Assembly (NCBI GenBank): GCA_030595255.1
Contig: JAUVDP010000005.1
Location: 1-53,448, forward strand
Source: Mycoplasmatota bacterium
GTDB taxonomy: Bacteria; Bacillota_I; Bacilli_A; Izemoplasmatales; Izemoplasmataceae
Length of the DNA stretch: 53,448 nt
Direction of reading: 5' to 3'
The notes below the pieces were generated by a model. It was not told the origin of the DNA. It saw only the letters and a list, made by a program, of their open reading frames with translations, and made no database searches. Shown in pieces: positions 1 to 8,011 of this stretch. Positions within the stretch are counted from its first letter, which is position 1. Each line of letters starts with the position of its first letter. Both the position numbers and the translations under genes were made by a program.

Positions 1-141
1 CCATTCGCAGTTACAGGAGTTATTTTCTTCTTCCCAGCTAGAATAGCTTATAAAAAGATTCAACCTAAAATGGAAGAAAGAAGAAAACAAAGACTTGCAG
101 ATTATAAAGAAAGACATAAAAACGATCATATAGAAAAATAA
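1..141 (+). CDS. C-terminal end of a membrane protein (partial)
   Basis: Frame 1 is open from the window edge to a TAA at 139-141, giving 46 residues. They start with a hydrophobic stretch (residues 1-12, ending PARIA) followed by a strongly basic, charged tail rich in Lys, Arg and Glu. This is how the last membrane helix and cytoplasmic tail of an integral membrane protein look. A terminator hairpin follows directly, so this is the last gene of its unit. The family cannot be named from this fragment. Confidence 0.6.
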   Translation, partial: PFAVTGVIFFFPARIAYKKIQPKMEERRKQRLADYKERHKNDHIEK

Positions 142-150
142 TTAAATATT

Positions 151-184
151 AGGCTTTCATCACTTTGATGAAGGTCTTTTTAAT
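151..184 (+). terminator. Intrinsic terminator
   Basis: Imperfect stem with two G-U pairs (arms around 152-162 and 166-176), then a T-rich run. It closes the partial gene that ends at 141. Confidence 0.7.
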
Positions 185-251
185 TATTTAAATGTAATCA
201 TCTTTTTTTATAGTTGCAATTTTGTTACAATAATATTTAGGAGTGATAAAA

Positions 252-1043
252 ATGAGTAACTTAAAAGTAGGTATGCCTGCATTAATGGAATTTGATACAA
301 TTAAAGAAAATTATGAATTAGCAAAAGAGTTAAATTTAGATTTCTTAGAATTAAATATTAATATGAGTTATTGTTTTCCAAAACCTGAATGTAGAGTTCA
401 ATTGCGTAAATTTAAAGATGAGAGTGATATTGATTTTACATTACATTATTATGATACAGTTGATGTAGCAACACCAAATGAGAATTATCAAGAGTATCTA
501 TATAAAGATATGGAACAATTAGCTTCTAATTTAGATGGTATTATAGATAGATTAGTTTTACATCTTGAGCCAGGTGCTTTTATGACTATTCATAGTGAGA
601 AGAGATATGTCTATAAATATGACAAATCTTATGAATCAAGAACAGTGGATACACTAGGCAAAATAAGAGATATTCTTAAATCTCATAATATTATGTTAGT
701 GCTTGAAAATGTACCTATTCACCCGTTTATGGAAAATTTATATAAGGTATTAGGTGAAAATAACTTTAATTTTTGTTGGGATATTGGACATGATAGAATA
801 TACAATAATTTACTATTCTCAAGCTTTAAAGAAAAGTATAACTTACAAGTAAAACATATGCATATGCATAATGTTAATAATATGAAAGATCATCAAGAGT
901 TAGCACTAGGACAATTAGAAATTGAAAAATATATTGATTTTGCAAATGACAATGATGTTCATGTAGTTATTGAGGTTAAAGATAGTATTAATCTTAAGAG
1001 ATCAGTAGACTATTTTAATAACTATCAAGAATCTATTAATTAA
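252..1043 (+). CDS. Sugar phosphate isomerase/epimerase-like TIM-barrel protein
   Basis: A 263-aa protein of the xylose-isomerase-like TIM-barrel superfamily (sugar phosphate isomerases/epimerases and AP endonuclease 2). The metal-ligand pattern is visible: Glu152 in LENVP, Asp177 and His180 in CWDIGHD, His204/His206 in the KHMHMHN strand, Asp213-His214 and Glu241 in VVIEVK. The start is ATG 252, because AGGAG at 239-243 lies 8 nt upstream; a GTG at 243 is inside that site. The family isomerises or epimerises phosphorylated sugars or inositols in the cytoplasm. The substrate cannot be told from sequence, and neighbours give no pathway. It appears to be a single-gene unit. Confidence 0.8.
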   Translation: MSNLKVGMPALMEFDTIKENYELAKELNLDFLELNINMSYCFPKPECRVQLRKFKDESDIDFTLHYYDTVDVATPNENYQEYLYKDMEQLASNLDGIIDRLVLHLEPGAFMTIHSEKRYVYKYDKSYESRTVDTLGKIRDILKSHNIMLVLENVPIHPFMENLYKVLGENNFNFCWDIGHDRIYNNLLFSSFKEKYNLQVKHMHMHNVNNMKDHQELALGQLEIEKYIDFANDNDVHVVIEVKDSINLKRSVDYFNNYQESIN

Positions 1044-1238
1044 AATATAGAATTAGTTGATGCTGACTTGGTAGGATACACTCCTGTATAACAAGGTGCT
1101 TATGATACTTTAGTTGGTGATGCTTATGATAACTATAATCCATTTCCAGACGGTACATCACGTGTAACTTATCAGTTTATTAGTGATGATAGATTTGATC
1201 GTTTAAATGAAATATTAAATGTAGCAAAAGTAAATTAA
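1044..1238 (+). pseudogene. Remnant of an unidentified gene (C-terminal stump with internal stop)
   Basis: The frame after the isomerase stop reads as coherent protein up to a TAA at 1236-1238, interrupted by an in-frame TAA at 1089-1091. The part after the stop (QGAYDTLVGDAYDNYNPF and onward, ending LNVAKVN) is protein-like and rich in Asp, Tyr and Gly. There is no start codon with a ribosome site, and a good terminator follows at once. This fits the 3' end of a decayed gene that kept its terminator. I do not recognise the parent family. Confidence 0.5.
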
Positions 1239-1243
1239 ATATA

Positions 1244-1275
1244 AAAGCTAAGTCCTAATTAGACTTAGCTTTTTA
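1244..1275 (+). terminator. Intrinsic terminator
   Basis: Nine-pair stem AGCTAAGTC (1246-1254) with GACTTAGCT (1262-1270), 7-nt loop and a T run. It probably belonged to the decayed gene just upstream. Confidence 0.85.
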
Positions 1276-1353
1276 TTGATTTAAATGGCTAAAAAAGGTA
1301 AAATGAGTATATATAGTATGACAAAAAAAAGTTATTCACAGGGAGATGATACT

Positions 1354-2463
1354 ATGCCATTTAAAATAGTAACGAGATATTTTGATGTTGTTCCACTATT
1401 TAGATATAAACAAATTGAGTTAAAAGAAAGATTAACTATCATTTTTTATATGGCTGGATTTGGATTTTCAGTAATTGCGGTTGTTACAACATTTTTACTT
1501 GGAAAACCTTTTTGGGTTAATATACCGAATCTTTTATTACTGTTGTCTTGTTTACTTTTACCATTTCTTTATCCTAATAACTTTGAAAAAGTAGTAAAAA
1601 TTGTATTATATTCAGTAGCTTTTATATATTTACCTATTAGTTATTACATTAATGGTGGAGACGAAGGAATAGGAGTTTTATATTTCTTAATGGTAGTAGT
1701 GTATTTTAATTTCTTCTTTGATGGAAAGAGATTAGCAAAGGTAATAAGTGCTGTCTTAGCACTTTATGTTGGAATTATTATAATGGGGTATATATATCCT
1801 AGTTTAATAACATATCATGTTACTGATGCATCAAGGATAATTGATATTATATTATCTTTTGTATCAATATCAATATTAATATCAGTAGTATCTAATATAA
1901 TATTTTATAATTATCGAATTGAAAAAGATAATAAGGAATTCTTACTCAAAGAATTAAAGAAACAGAATAATACATTAGAACTCTTATCAACAACTGATCA
2001 ATTAACTGAAGTTTATAATAGAAGACATTTTTTAGATGCCTTAAAAAGTGAATTTGATCATTTTGAATTATCAAAAAAACATTTCTATGTAATGATGATT
2101 GATCTTGATGATTTTAAAGTTGTAAATGATACTTATGGACATCTATATGGTGATGAGATACTTAAGGGTGTAGCTAAAGCAATTAGTTCATGCTTAAGAG
2201 AACATGATATTGTTGCTAGATACGGTGGAGAAGAGTTTTCTGTGATTATATCTCATAATACTTTAGAAAGTGGAAAAATGATTGCTGAAAGAATAAGAAA
2301 AGCAGTAGAAGATATGAAATATAGAGGTGAAAATAATATTACTGTAAGTATTGGGATTGTTAAAAATAAAGCAAATGATACTTTACTTGGGATTATGAAA
2401 AGATCAGATAATTTTTTATATGAAGCCAAAGGAAAAGGTAAAAATAGAGTAGAAGGAAAATAG
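1354..2463 (+). CDS. Membrane-bound diguanylate cyclase (GGDEF domain)
   Basis: Makes cyclic di-GMP from two GTP. The 369-aa product has about six hydrophobic segments between residues 27 and 186, a short helical linker, and a GGDEF domain from about 212 to the end. The active-site motif is GGEEF at 291-295. An inhibitory product-binding site RxxD is present at 282-285, exactly five residues before it. The Mg-binding IDLDDFK segment is at 249-255. The start is ATG 1354, 8 nt after AGGGAG (1340-1345); ATG 1285 lies within 10 nt of the previous terminator and has no ribosome site. The membrane part carries no sensor domain I can name. It is the only clear c-di-GMP synthase in the window and a plausible source for the c-di-GMP riboswitch at 34696. 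Confidence 0.92.
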   Translation: MPFKIVTRYFDVVPLFRYKQIELKERLTIIFYMAGFGFSVIAVVTTFLLGKPFWVNIPNLLLLLSCLLLPFLYPNNFEKVVKIVLYSVAFIYLPISYYINGGDEGIGVLYFLMVVVYFNFFFDGKRLAKVISAVLALYVGIIIMGYIYPSLITYHVTDASRIIDIILSFVSISILISVVSNIIFYNYRIEKDNKEFLLKELKKQNNTLELLSTTDQLTEVYNRRHFLDALKSEFDHFELSKKHFYVMMIDLDDFKVVNDTYGHLYGDEILKGVAKAISSCLREHDIVARYGGEEFSVIISHNTLESGKMIAERIRKAVEDMKYRGENNITVSIGIVKNKANDTLLGIMKRSDNFLYEAKGKGKNRVEGK

Positions 2464-2469
2464 TAAATA

Positions 2470-2497
2470 ACAGTTCGTAATTTGAACTGTTTTTTGT
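2470..2497 (+). terminator. Intrinsic terminator
   Basis: Stem ACAGTTC (2470-2476) with GAACTGT (2484-2490), then six T. It ends the diguanylate cyclase gene. Confidence 0.85.
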
Positions 2498-2553
2498 TAT
2501 TTTGATATTTTCCTTTTGAGGTACACTTTATATATAAAATATATTGTCGTTTT

Positions 2554-2583
2554 TTGTGCTTTATTATTTATATATGTTATAAT
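2554..2583 (+). promoter_or_regulatory. Sigma-70-type promoter of the cyd-rnf operon
   Basis: TTGTGC (2554-2559), 18-nt spacer and TATAAT (2578-2583), with a TG extended -10 element (2575-2576). It lies just upstream of the first gene of the respiratory operon, after the previous terminator. Confidence 0.6.
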
Positions 2584-2620
2584 TAAGCATGAATTAAATT
2601 AGAGTAAAAGAGGTGGTTAT

Positions 2621-3247
2621 ATGATAAGTATTATTATGGTATTAGTTTTATTAGTTGCTTTTGGTATTTTACCGAATTCTCTTAATATTATAGCTATTTC
2701 TGGGATTATTGTTATCCTTGCTTATAAGTTTAAAAACATGTTTAAAAGAGCTTATATTTATTATATAGTTGCCTTGTTATTGTCATCGGCTGCTTTAATA
2801 TTTTATGAAAATGATTATTCTGATTTAATATTTGATGGATTAATTGGATATAGCTTTTTATTTGTTGTTATGATTTCTGGGGTATTGCCTGATAAATGGT
2901 TGTTAACTAGAAACTTAAAAAGAAATAGAGGAATGTTTTCTATTTTATCATTTATCTTTATTACACCACATGCCGCAAATCATGCATTTGGATTAGCAGG
3001 TGAAATCAATATTTTTGGTGTTATAGCTTATATATTAATGGTTCCTTTAACTATTATATCTTTTCAAGTTATTAGAAGAGAGATTAATAATAAGGATTGG
3101 ATTATGATTCAAAAAGCTGCATATGTTATATATTTAAGTTTATTCGTCCATTTACTTGTTGTAGCTGATTGGGAGAATAAAATTATTTATGCAGTATTAT
3201 TTACTTTGTATTTAAATAATAAGTTTATTAAGGAGTTAAAAAAATGA
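2621..3247 (+). CDS. Ferric-reductase-like transmembrane protein (possible haem b protein)
   Basis: A 208-aa membrane protein with about six or seven helices. The segment after residue 90 (basic loop, then TPHAANHAFG with His117 and His121, and later His177 in a helix) resembles the ferric reductase-like/MsrQ (YedZ) transmembrane domain, which binds haem b through paired histidines and accepts electrons from quinol or flavin. It opens the operon that continues with cytochrome bd and Rnf subunits, which supports a redox role. The ribosome site is AGGTGG (2611-2616). It overlaps the next gene by ATGA. The family call rests on pattern recognition only. Confidence 0.6.
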   Translation: MISIIMVLVLLVAFGILPNSLNIIAISGIIVILAYKFKNMFKRAYIYYIVALLLSSAALIFYENDYSDLIFDGLIGYSFLFVVMISGVLPDKWLLTRNLKRNRGMFSILSFIFITPHAANHAFGLAGEINIFGVIAYILMVPLTIISFQVIRREINNKDWIMIQKAAYVIYLSLFVHLLVVADWENKIIYAVLFTLYLNNKFIKELKK

Positions 3248-3426
3248 AGTTACTAGAAAAAGCAGTTTATTCAACCATTCTATTTTTAGCGGTTTATACT
3301 CTATTATCAATTACTTTGAGAGTGTTTGCTTGGACTAGTATTTATGTATCTCATTTAATTGGAGGAGTTGCTTCAACTATTATTGGAGTATTATTTTTTA
3401 TGTATTTATTAATTAAAAAGCAGTGA
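3244..3426 (+). CDS. Small membrane protein of the cyd-rnf operon
   Basis: A 60-aa protein with two predicted membrane helices (about residues 8-27 and 34-56) and a Lys-Lys-Gln end. The ATG overlaps the stop of the previous gene (ATGA), so it is translationally coupled. It lies 43 nt before cydA. I recognise no family. Position suggests a small accessory subunit for the redox complexes, comparable in place but not in sequence to CydX-type subunits. Confidence 0.6.
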   Translation: MKLLEKAVYSTILFLAVYTLLSITLRVFAWTSIYVSHLIGGVASTIIGVLFFMYLLIKKQ

Positions 3427-3469
3427 TGCTTTGGGTGGTTATAATTAAGAATTATTAGGAGGAAAAGAA

Positions 3470-4639
3470 ATGTTAGAAATTTTATCAAGAATGCAATTTG
3501 CATTTACAATAGCGTTTCACTTTATATTTGTACCTTTAACAGTAGGACTAATCATTATTATTGTTATCTTTGAACTTAGGTATTACTTTAAAGATGATGA
3601 TAGATTTAGAAAATTATCTAATTATTATAGTGATATCTTTTTAATTAACTATGCTTTTGGAATAGTAACAGGAATAGCTATGACAGTTCAGTTTGGAACT
3701 AACTGGGCACCTTACACTGTAGCTATGGGTGAAGTATTTGGGTCACCATTAATTTTAGAAGTAATAGCAGCGTTCTTTTTAGAGTCAACGTTTACTGGTA
3801 TTTGGCTTTTTAGAAGACATAGGATATCTAAAAATCTTAGGTTGTTTACTGTATCAATGATTACTCTTGGAACATTGTTGTCAGCTATGTGGATAATTTC
3901 TGCGAATGGATTTATGCAGCATCCGACAGGAGCTTACTGGGATGGTAGTAAGATTATTTTAGAAGATTTTGGGAAGCTATTCTTTAATCCATATACTTGG
4001 TATATGTATATTCATAATCACTTATCAGCAATATTATTAAGTGGATTTGTAGTACTTGCGATAAGTTCTTGGCAAATGCTTAAGGGTAAAGAAGAAGATA
4101 AACATCTATTTGAAATAAGTGCTAAATATGGTGCTTGGGCAATTCTTATACCAGCTATATTATTACCGATTACTGGTAATTCATATTTAGATTATTTAAA
4201 TACAGTTCAACCTGATAAGATAGCAATGATTACTGGAATTGATACAGGAGGATTAAAAACTGTGGTTAGGATATCCTTTGGATCAATGGTAACTTTAGGA
4301 ACTATCTTTATCGCAATCTCAGCTTACACATTGATATTCTTTAAAAAGTATCTTAAATCTAAGACGTTACATAAAATATATATATGGCTTGTACCTTTAC
4401 CATATTTAGCTATTATAGCTGGATGGATGGTTACTGAATTTGGACGTCAACCTTGGATTATATATAATATTATGGAAGTATCTGAAGGTATAAGTATTGT
4501 ACCTGTAGAACAAGTTTGGTTTAGTATAATCTCTATTACAATCTTGTATGCGATATTATTCACTATGGATTACGTCTTAACAATAACAAGAATTAAAAAA
4601 GGAATTGTAGAACCAAGTGGAGGTGAAGATAATGAGTAG
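3470..4639 (+). CDS. cydA: Cytochrome bd ubiquinol oxidase subunit I
   Basis: Haem-carrying subunit of the bd-type terminal oxidase, which reduces O2 to water with quinol. Conserved ligands are in place: His17 (high-spin haem b595 side), Glu97 and Glu105 in the EVIAAFFLESTF helix, His182 and Met273 for haem b558, and the GRQPW motif near the C terminus. At 389 aa it is short compared with E. coli CydA (522 aa). The Q-loop (about 235-265) is cut to a minimum. It keeps a Lys (Lys250, E. coli Lys252 position) but has Thr255 where Glu257 is expected. AGGAGG precedes the ATG. It overlaps cydB by 8 nt. No cydCD genes are in this operon. Confidence 0.95.
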   Translation: MLEILSRMQFAFTIAFHFIFVPLTVGLIIIIVIFELRYYFKDDDRFRKLSNYYSDIFLINYAFGIVTGIAMTVQFGTNWAPYTVAMGEVFGSPLILEVIAAFFLESTFTGIWLFRRHRISKNLRLFTVSMITLGTLLSAMWIISANGFMQHPTGAYWDGSKIILEDFGKLFFNPYTWYMYIHNHLSAILLSGFVVLAISSWQMLKGKEEDKHLFEISAKYGAWAILIPAILLPITGNSYLDYLNTVQPDKIAMITGIDTGGLKTVVRISFGSMVTLGTIFIAISAYTLIFFKKYLKSKTLHKIYIWLVPLPYLAIIAGWMVTEFGRQPWIIYNIMEVSEGISIVPVEQVWFSIISITILYAILFTMDYVLTITRIKKGIVEPSGGEDNE

Positions 4640-5663
4640 TGATACATTAATTAATATTACTTATACTATTATTTCATTTTCATGGGTTGTTTATTTAGTT
4701 CAAGAAATGTTTATAACAGGAGCTAGTGCTTTAAATATGGGTATATGTAAAAATGAAGAAGAGAGAAAACAAATACAAGTAGTTTCAGGACTTCATTTTG
4801 ATGGAGTTGAAGTATGGCTTTTAGCTGCTTTAACAATAACACTTGGTACTTTTCCTTTAGTGTTTGGAACTACATTTACTTATTTATATGTAGTATTCTT
4901 CTTACTTCTATATGCCATTATAGGAAGAGGAGTATCTATTGAAGTTATCTATAAATTAGAATCAAAAAGATGGATTAAATCAATGGTTGTTACATGGACT
5001 ATTTCTAGTATATTACTTATCTTTATATTAGGAGTTTATATTTCAAATGTCTTTTATGGTTTCCCACTTGAGGGTGGTGAAATGACTTCTAATTATTTTA
5101 GTATGTTTAATGTCACAGGAATAGCGGGTGGATTATTATTTTTATCACTCGCATTAGTTTCAGGGGCAGGATGGATAAAAATTAATACTATTGGAGATGT
5201 AGGAGATAAGGCACTTATTTTCATTAAGAAGTATGGAATTATCTATACGGTACCCATTTTATTATTATTAGTATTTATGGGGTTTAATAATACTGATGCT
5301 TCAATATTTATAGGTGAACTATTTAGTAAGTCTTACCTTTACTTTATTTTCCCATTACTTACAATAGTTTTTGCTTTATTAACTTTATATATGGGAGTTA
5401 AAGGAAAAGGAAAAGAAATCTTTATATTTAGTTTATTAACAATGGGATCTTTCTTAATTACTGGATTTACAGGAATGTATCCATATATGATTCCTTCGAA
5501 TATAGCTCTTGAAAATGGGATTACAATTTATGATGCGGCAGTTTCAGATCAAGCATTAGAAGTAGTGTTAATAGTAGTCGCAATATTCTTCCCAATTACT
5601 TTTGCTTATCAATCATGGAAGTATATTAAATTCACAGATAAAGTTAAATTAAATGATGAATAG
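4632..5663 (+). CDS. cydB: Cytochrome bd ubiquinol oxidase subunit II
   Basis: Second membrane subunit of the bd oxidase, structurally similar to CydA. The 343-aa sequence has about eight or nine helices and the family pattern: an N-terminal helix followed by FITGASALNMG (the 'D/TGGS.L' region), a GVEVWLLAA segment, and a RGVSIE motif corresponding to the conserved R.V..E of CydB. The start is ATG 4632, 8 nt after GGAGG (4619-4623) located inside cydA, so the two are translationally coupled. The rnfD gene starts only 12 nt after its stop. This places the oxidase and the Rnf subunits in one transcript. Confidence 0.93.
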   Translation: MSSDTLINITYTIISFSWVVYLVQEMFITGASALNMGICKNEEERKQIQVVSGLHFDGVEVWLLAALTITLGTFPLVFGTTFTYLYVVFFLLLYAIIGRGVSIEVIYKLESKRWIKSMVVTWTISSILLIFILGVYISNVFYGFPLEGGEMTSNYFSMFNVTGIAGGLLFLSLALVSGAGWIKINTIGDVGDKALIFIKKYGIIYTVPILLLLVFMGFNNTDASIFIGELFSKSYLYFIFPLLTIVFALLTLYMGVKGKGKEIFIFSLLTMGSFLITGFTGMYPYMIPSNIALENGITIYDAAVSDQALEVVLIVVAIFFPITFAYQSWKYIKFTDKVKLNDE

Positions 5664-5675
5664 GAGGCCGAAATA

Positions 5676-6737
5676 ATGGCAGCTAAAATTATGTTATGGC
5701 CTTCAGCTAGGTCGAAATTTGTAAAAGAAAAGAATATGGATTTAATATATAAATTGTTATTAGTACTTAGTGTAGTAATGGTACTAAATAACTATTATTT
5801 ATATTCTTTTATGTATGCAGTTAAATTGTTATTAATGATTGTTGTTGCAATTATTTTAACAGTTGAATCAGAGATTTTATTTTATTCTCATGATAAAGAT
5901 ATTGATAGAACAGAAGCAAAAGCTTTGATTAAGAAATCATATCCAAAGCTTACTGCTTTAATATATGTATTACTAATACCAATTGGTACACCTTTATGGC
6001 TTGTAGGGCTCGGAGCAATACTTGCGACTTTCTTAGGTAAATTACTCTTTGGTGGATTTGCACATATGGTATTTCATACATCACTTGTAGGAGTATTATT
6101 TGTTACACTAGGATGGACTCAGTTGGTTGATGGTGTCGCTTTTATGACATCATTTGATAACTATTTATTAGAACTAATATTTGATAATGATTTCTTTAAT
6201 AATACATTAAGTATTGGAGGATTATATGATCCTTCAAACTACACTACATCGTTAGGTATGTTACTAAATAATGATATGTATAGTTTCTTTGATGTATTCC
6301 ATGGTATTGTACCAGGGATAATAGCACCAGGAGCCGTCTTAATATTGATATTTGGATTCCTATTATACAAAAAAGCTATTAACTGGATTACTCCAGTAAC
6401 GATGTTAGGTACTTTCTTAGTAACAGCATTCATTATTGGATTATTAAATGGATACGATCCAATATATCCGTTATATCAATTATTCTCAGGTTCATTCTTA
6501 TTCGTATTAATCTTTGTAGTCACAGATCCAATTACTACACCTATTCCTACTAAAGGAAAAATAATTTTCGGGTTAGTTGCGGGAGCACTCACAATGTTTA
6601 TACGTCAAGGAGTTAAATATGAAGAAGGTGTAATATTCGCTGTATTATTTATGAATATGTTAACGCCTTTATTAAATCAATCACTTAAGGCTAAGAAACC
6701 TGTAAAAAAAGCACCTCCTAAAAAGGTAGGTGAGTAG
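5676..6737 (+). CDS. rnfD: Rnf/Nqr electron transport complex subunit D
   Basis: Membrane subunit of the ion-pumping Rnf complex (homologue of NqrB) that normally carries a covalently bound FMN and a riboflavin. It has 353 aa with about nine helices. Diagnostic parts are GKLLFGG (121-127), the VPGIIAPGA segment near 212 and TDPITTPI.TKGKIIFG near 283-298. The usual SGAT flavin-attachment motif reads YTTSLG here (189-194), with Thr191 in the threonine position. The C-terminal tail is rich in Lys and Pro. AGGAGG precedes the ATG. It directly follows cydB. Confidence 0.9.
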   Translation: MAAKIMLWPSARSKFVKEKNMDLIYKLLLVLSVVMVLNNYYLYSFMYAVKLLLMIVVAIILTVESEILFYSHDKDIDRTEAKALIKKSYPKLTALIYVLLIPIGTPLWLVGLGAILATFLGKLLFGGFAHMVFHTSLVGVLFVTLGWTQLVDGVAFMTSFDNYLLELIFDNDFFNNTLSIGGLYDPSNYTTSLGMLLNNDMYSFFDVFHGIVPGIIAPGAVLILIFGFLLYKKAINWITPVTMLGTFLVTAFIIGLLNGYDPIYPLYQLFSGSFLFVLIFVVTDPITTPIPTKGKIIFGLVAGALTMFIRQGVKYEEGVIFAVLFMNMLTPLLNQSLKAKKPVKKAPPKKVGE

Positions 6738-6738
6738 T

Positions 6739-7299
6739 ATGAAGAAGACTTTATACTTTGCAGTATTCTTATCAGTTACAGCAATGCTTGTAACAGCTAT
6801 AGCGTATCTTGGATATAGCTTAACTGAACCTATTATTGCTCAAAATAGAATTGATAGTATTGAAAAGAATATCGCTATTTTATTTGATCCTGAAGATGGT
6901 TATTCAAGAAATGAGGATCAATTAGAAAATTCATATTTAGAAAAGAATTATAAATCAATCTATGAAATATATGAAGTTCTAGATAATGATGGAGAAATTT
7001 ATGTATTAATCTATAATATAACTGCACAAGGTAGAAATGGAATGATTGATGCCTTAATCGCAGTTGATCCATATACAGATACTGTAGTTGTAGTAACATA
7101 TTACAGTCATACTGAAACACCAAATATTGGTGAAAAATATACAAGAGATGAAGAGATTACTAAACTACTTGGACAATCTCTTGATAACGTTGAAGTTGAC
7201 GTCATCACAGGTGCATCTACAACTTGGATTGCAATTGTAACGATGTTTGAGGATATCAAAACTCATTATAATGCAGAGGAGGTGCACATAGATGGCTAA
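6739..7299 (+). CDS. rnfG: Rnf complex subunit G, FMN-binding domain protein
   Basis: A 186-aa protein with one N-terminal membrane anchor (residues 7-29) and an extracytoplasmic FMN-binding domain. The HTETPNIG segment (124-131) and DVITGASTT (154-162) match RnfG/NqrC. The flavin would be attached to Ser160 or the neighbouring Thr by an ApbE-type flavin transferase; no apbE gene lies in this window. The start is ATG 6739, just past the rnfD stop, with a GGTGAG site ahead; an upstream GTG lies inside rnfD. It overlaps rnfE by 8 nt. Confidence 0.92.
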   Translation: MKKTLYFAVFLSVTAMLVTAIAYLGYSLTEPIIAQNRIDSIEKNIAILFDPEDGYSRNEDQLENSYLEKNYKSIYEIYEVLDNDGEIYVLIYNITAQGRNGMIDALIAVDPYTDTVVVVTYYSHTETPNIGEKYTRDEEITKLLGQSLDNVEVDVITGASTTWIAIVTMFEDIKTHYNAEEVHIDG

Positions 7300-8011
7300 G
7301 AAAAAGAAAAGATTAACTCCTAAACAAAATGTTATTAAAGGACTTATTAAGGAAAACCCAACCTTTGTTTTAATACTAGGTATGTGCCCAACTCTAGGAG
7401 TTACAACATCTTTAGAAAATGGTCTTGGAATGGGACTGTCTGTATTATTTGTATTAATATTAACAAATACTATTATTTCACTTATTAGAAACATAGTACC
7501 TAGTGAAATTAGAATACCTGTATATATCGTAGTAATAGCTTTAATAGTTACAATGTTAGAATGGTTACTTCAAGCTTATATTCCTAGTTTATATGCATCA
7601 CTAGGAATATTCTTACCACTTATTGTAGTTAACTGTATTATCTTAGGTAGAGCTGAAGCTTATGCTTCTGATAATACTATCTTTGATTCACTTTTTGACG
7701 CTATAGGAATGGGACTTGGATTTACTTTAGGTCTTTCAACATTATCATTTGTTAGAGAGTTACTAGGAACTGGTTCAGTTCAATTACTAGGATTTACATT
7801 ATTTGAAGCAAATGTTGCAGCTTCATTCTTAGTTCAACCTGCTGGAGCATTCCTTACTTTAGGATTAATAATTGGAATTATAAATACAATTAAAGCTGAT
7901 AAAGCTAAAAAGAAAAAAGCTATTATGGATATTAAAATAGCAGCAGCATTAAAGAAAAAAGCAGAAAAAGCAGCAGCTTTAAAAGCAAAGGAGGAATTAG
8001 CAAATGTCTGA
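7292..8011 (+). CDS. rnfE: Rnf complex subunit E
   Basis: Integral membrane subunit that pairs with RnfA (homologue of NqrD). Both hallmark segments are present: NPTFVLILGMCPTLG with Cys32 and LIVVNCIILGRAEA with Cys115. In Nqr/Rnf structures these cysteines and those of RnfA hold a [2Fe-2S] cluster inside the membrane. It has 239 aa and about six helices. An unusual Lys/Ala-rich helical tail (about 195-239, repeated KKA and AAA units) is longer than I expect for the family. AGGAGG (inside rnfG) precedes the ATG. It overlaps rnfA by 8 nt. Confidence 0.93.
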   Translation: MAKKKKRLTPKQNVIKGLIKENPTFVLILGMCPTLGVTTSLENGLGMGLSVLFVLILTNTIISLIRNIVPSEIRIPVYIVVIALIVTMLEWLLQAYIPSLYASLGIFLPLIVVNCIILGRAEAYASDNTIFDSLFDAIGMGLGFTLGLSTLSFVRELLGTGSVQLLGFTLFEANVAASFLVQPAGAFLTLGLIIGIINTIKADKAKKKKAIMDIKIAAALKKKAEKAAALKAKEELANV

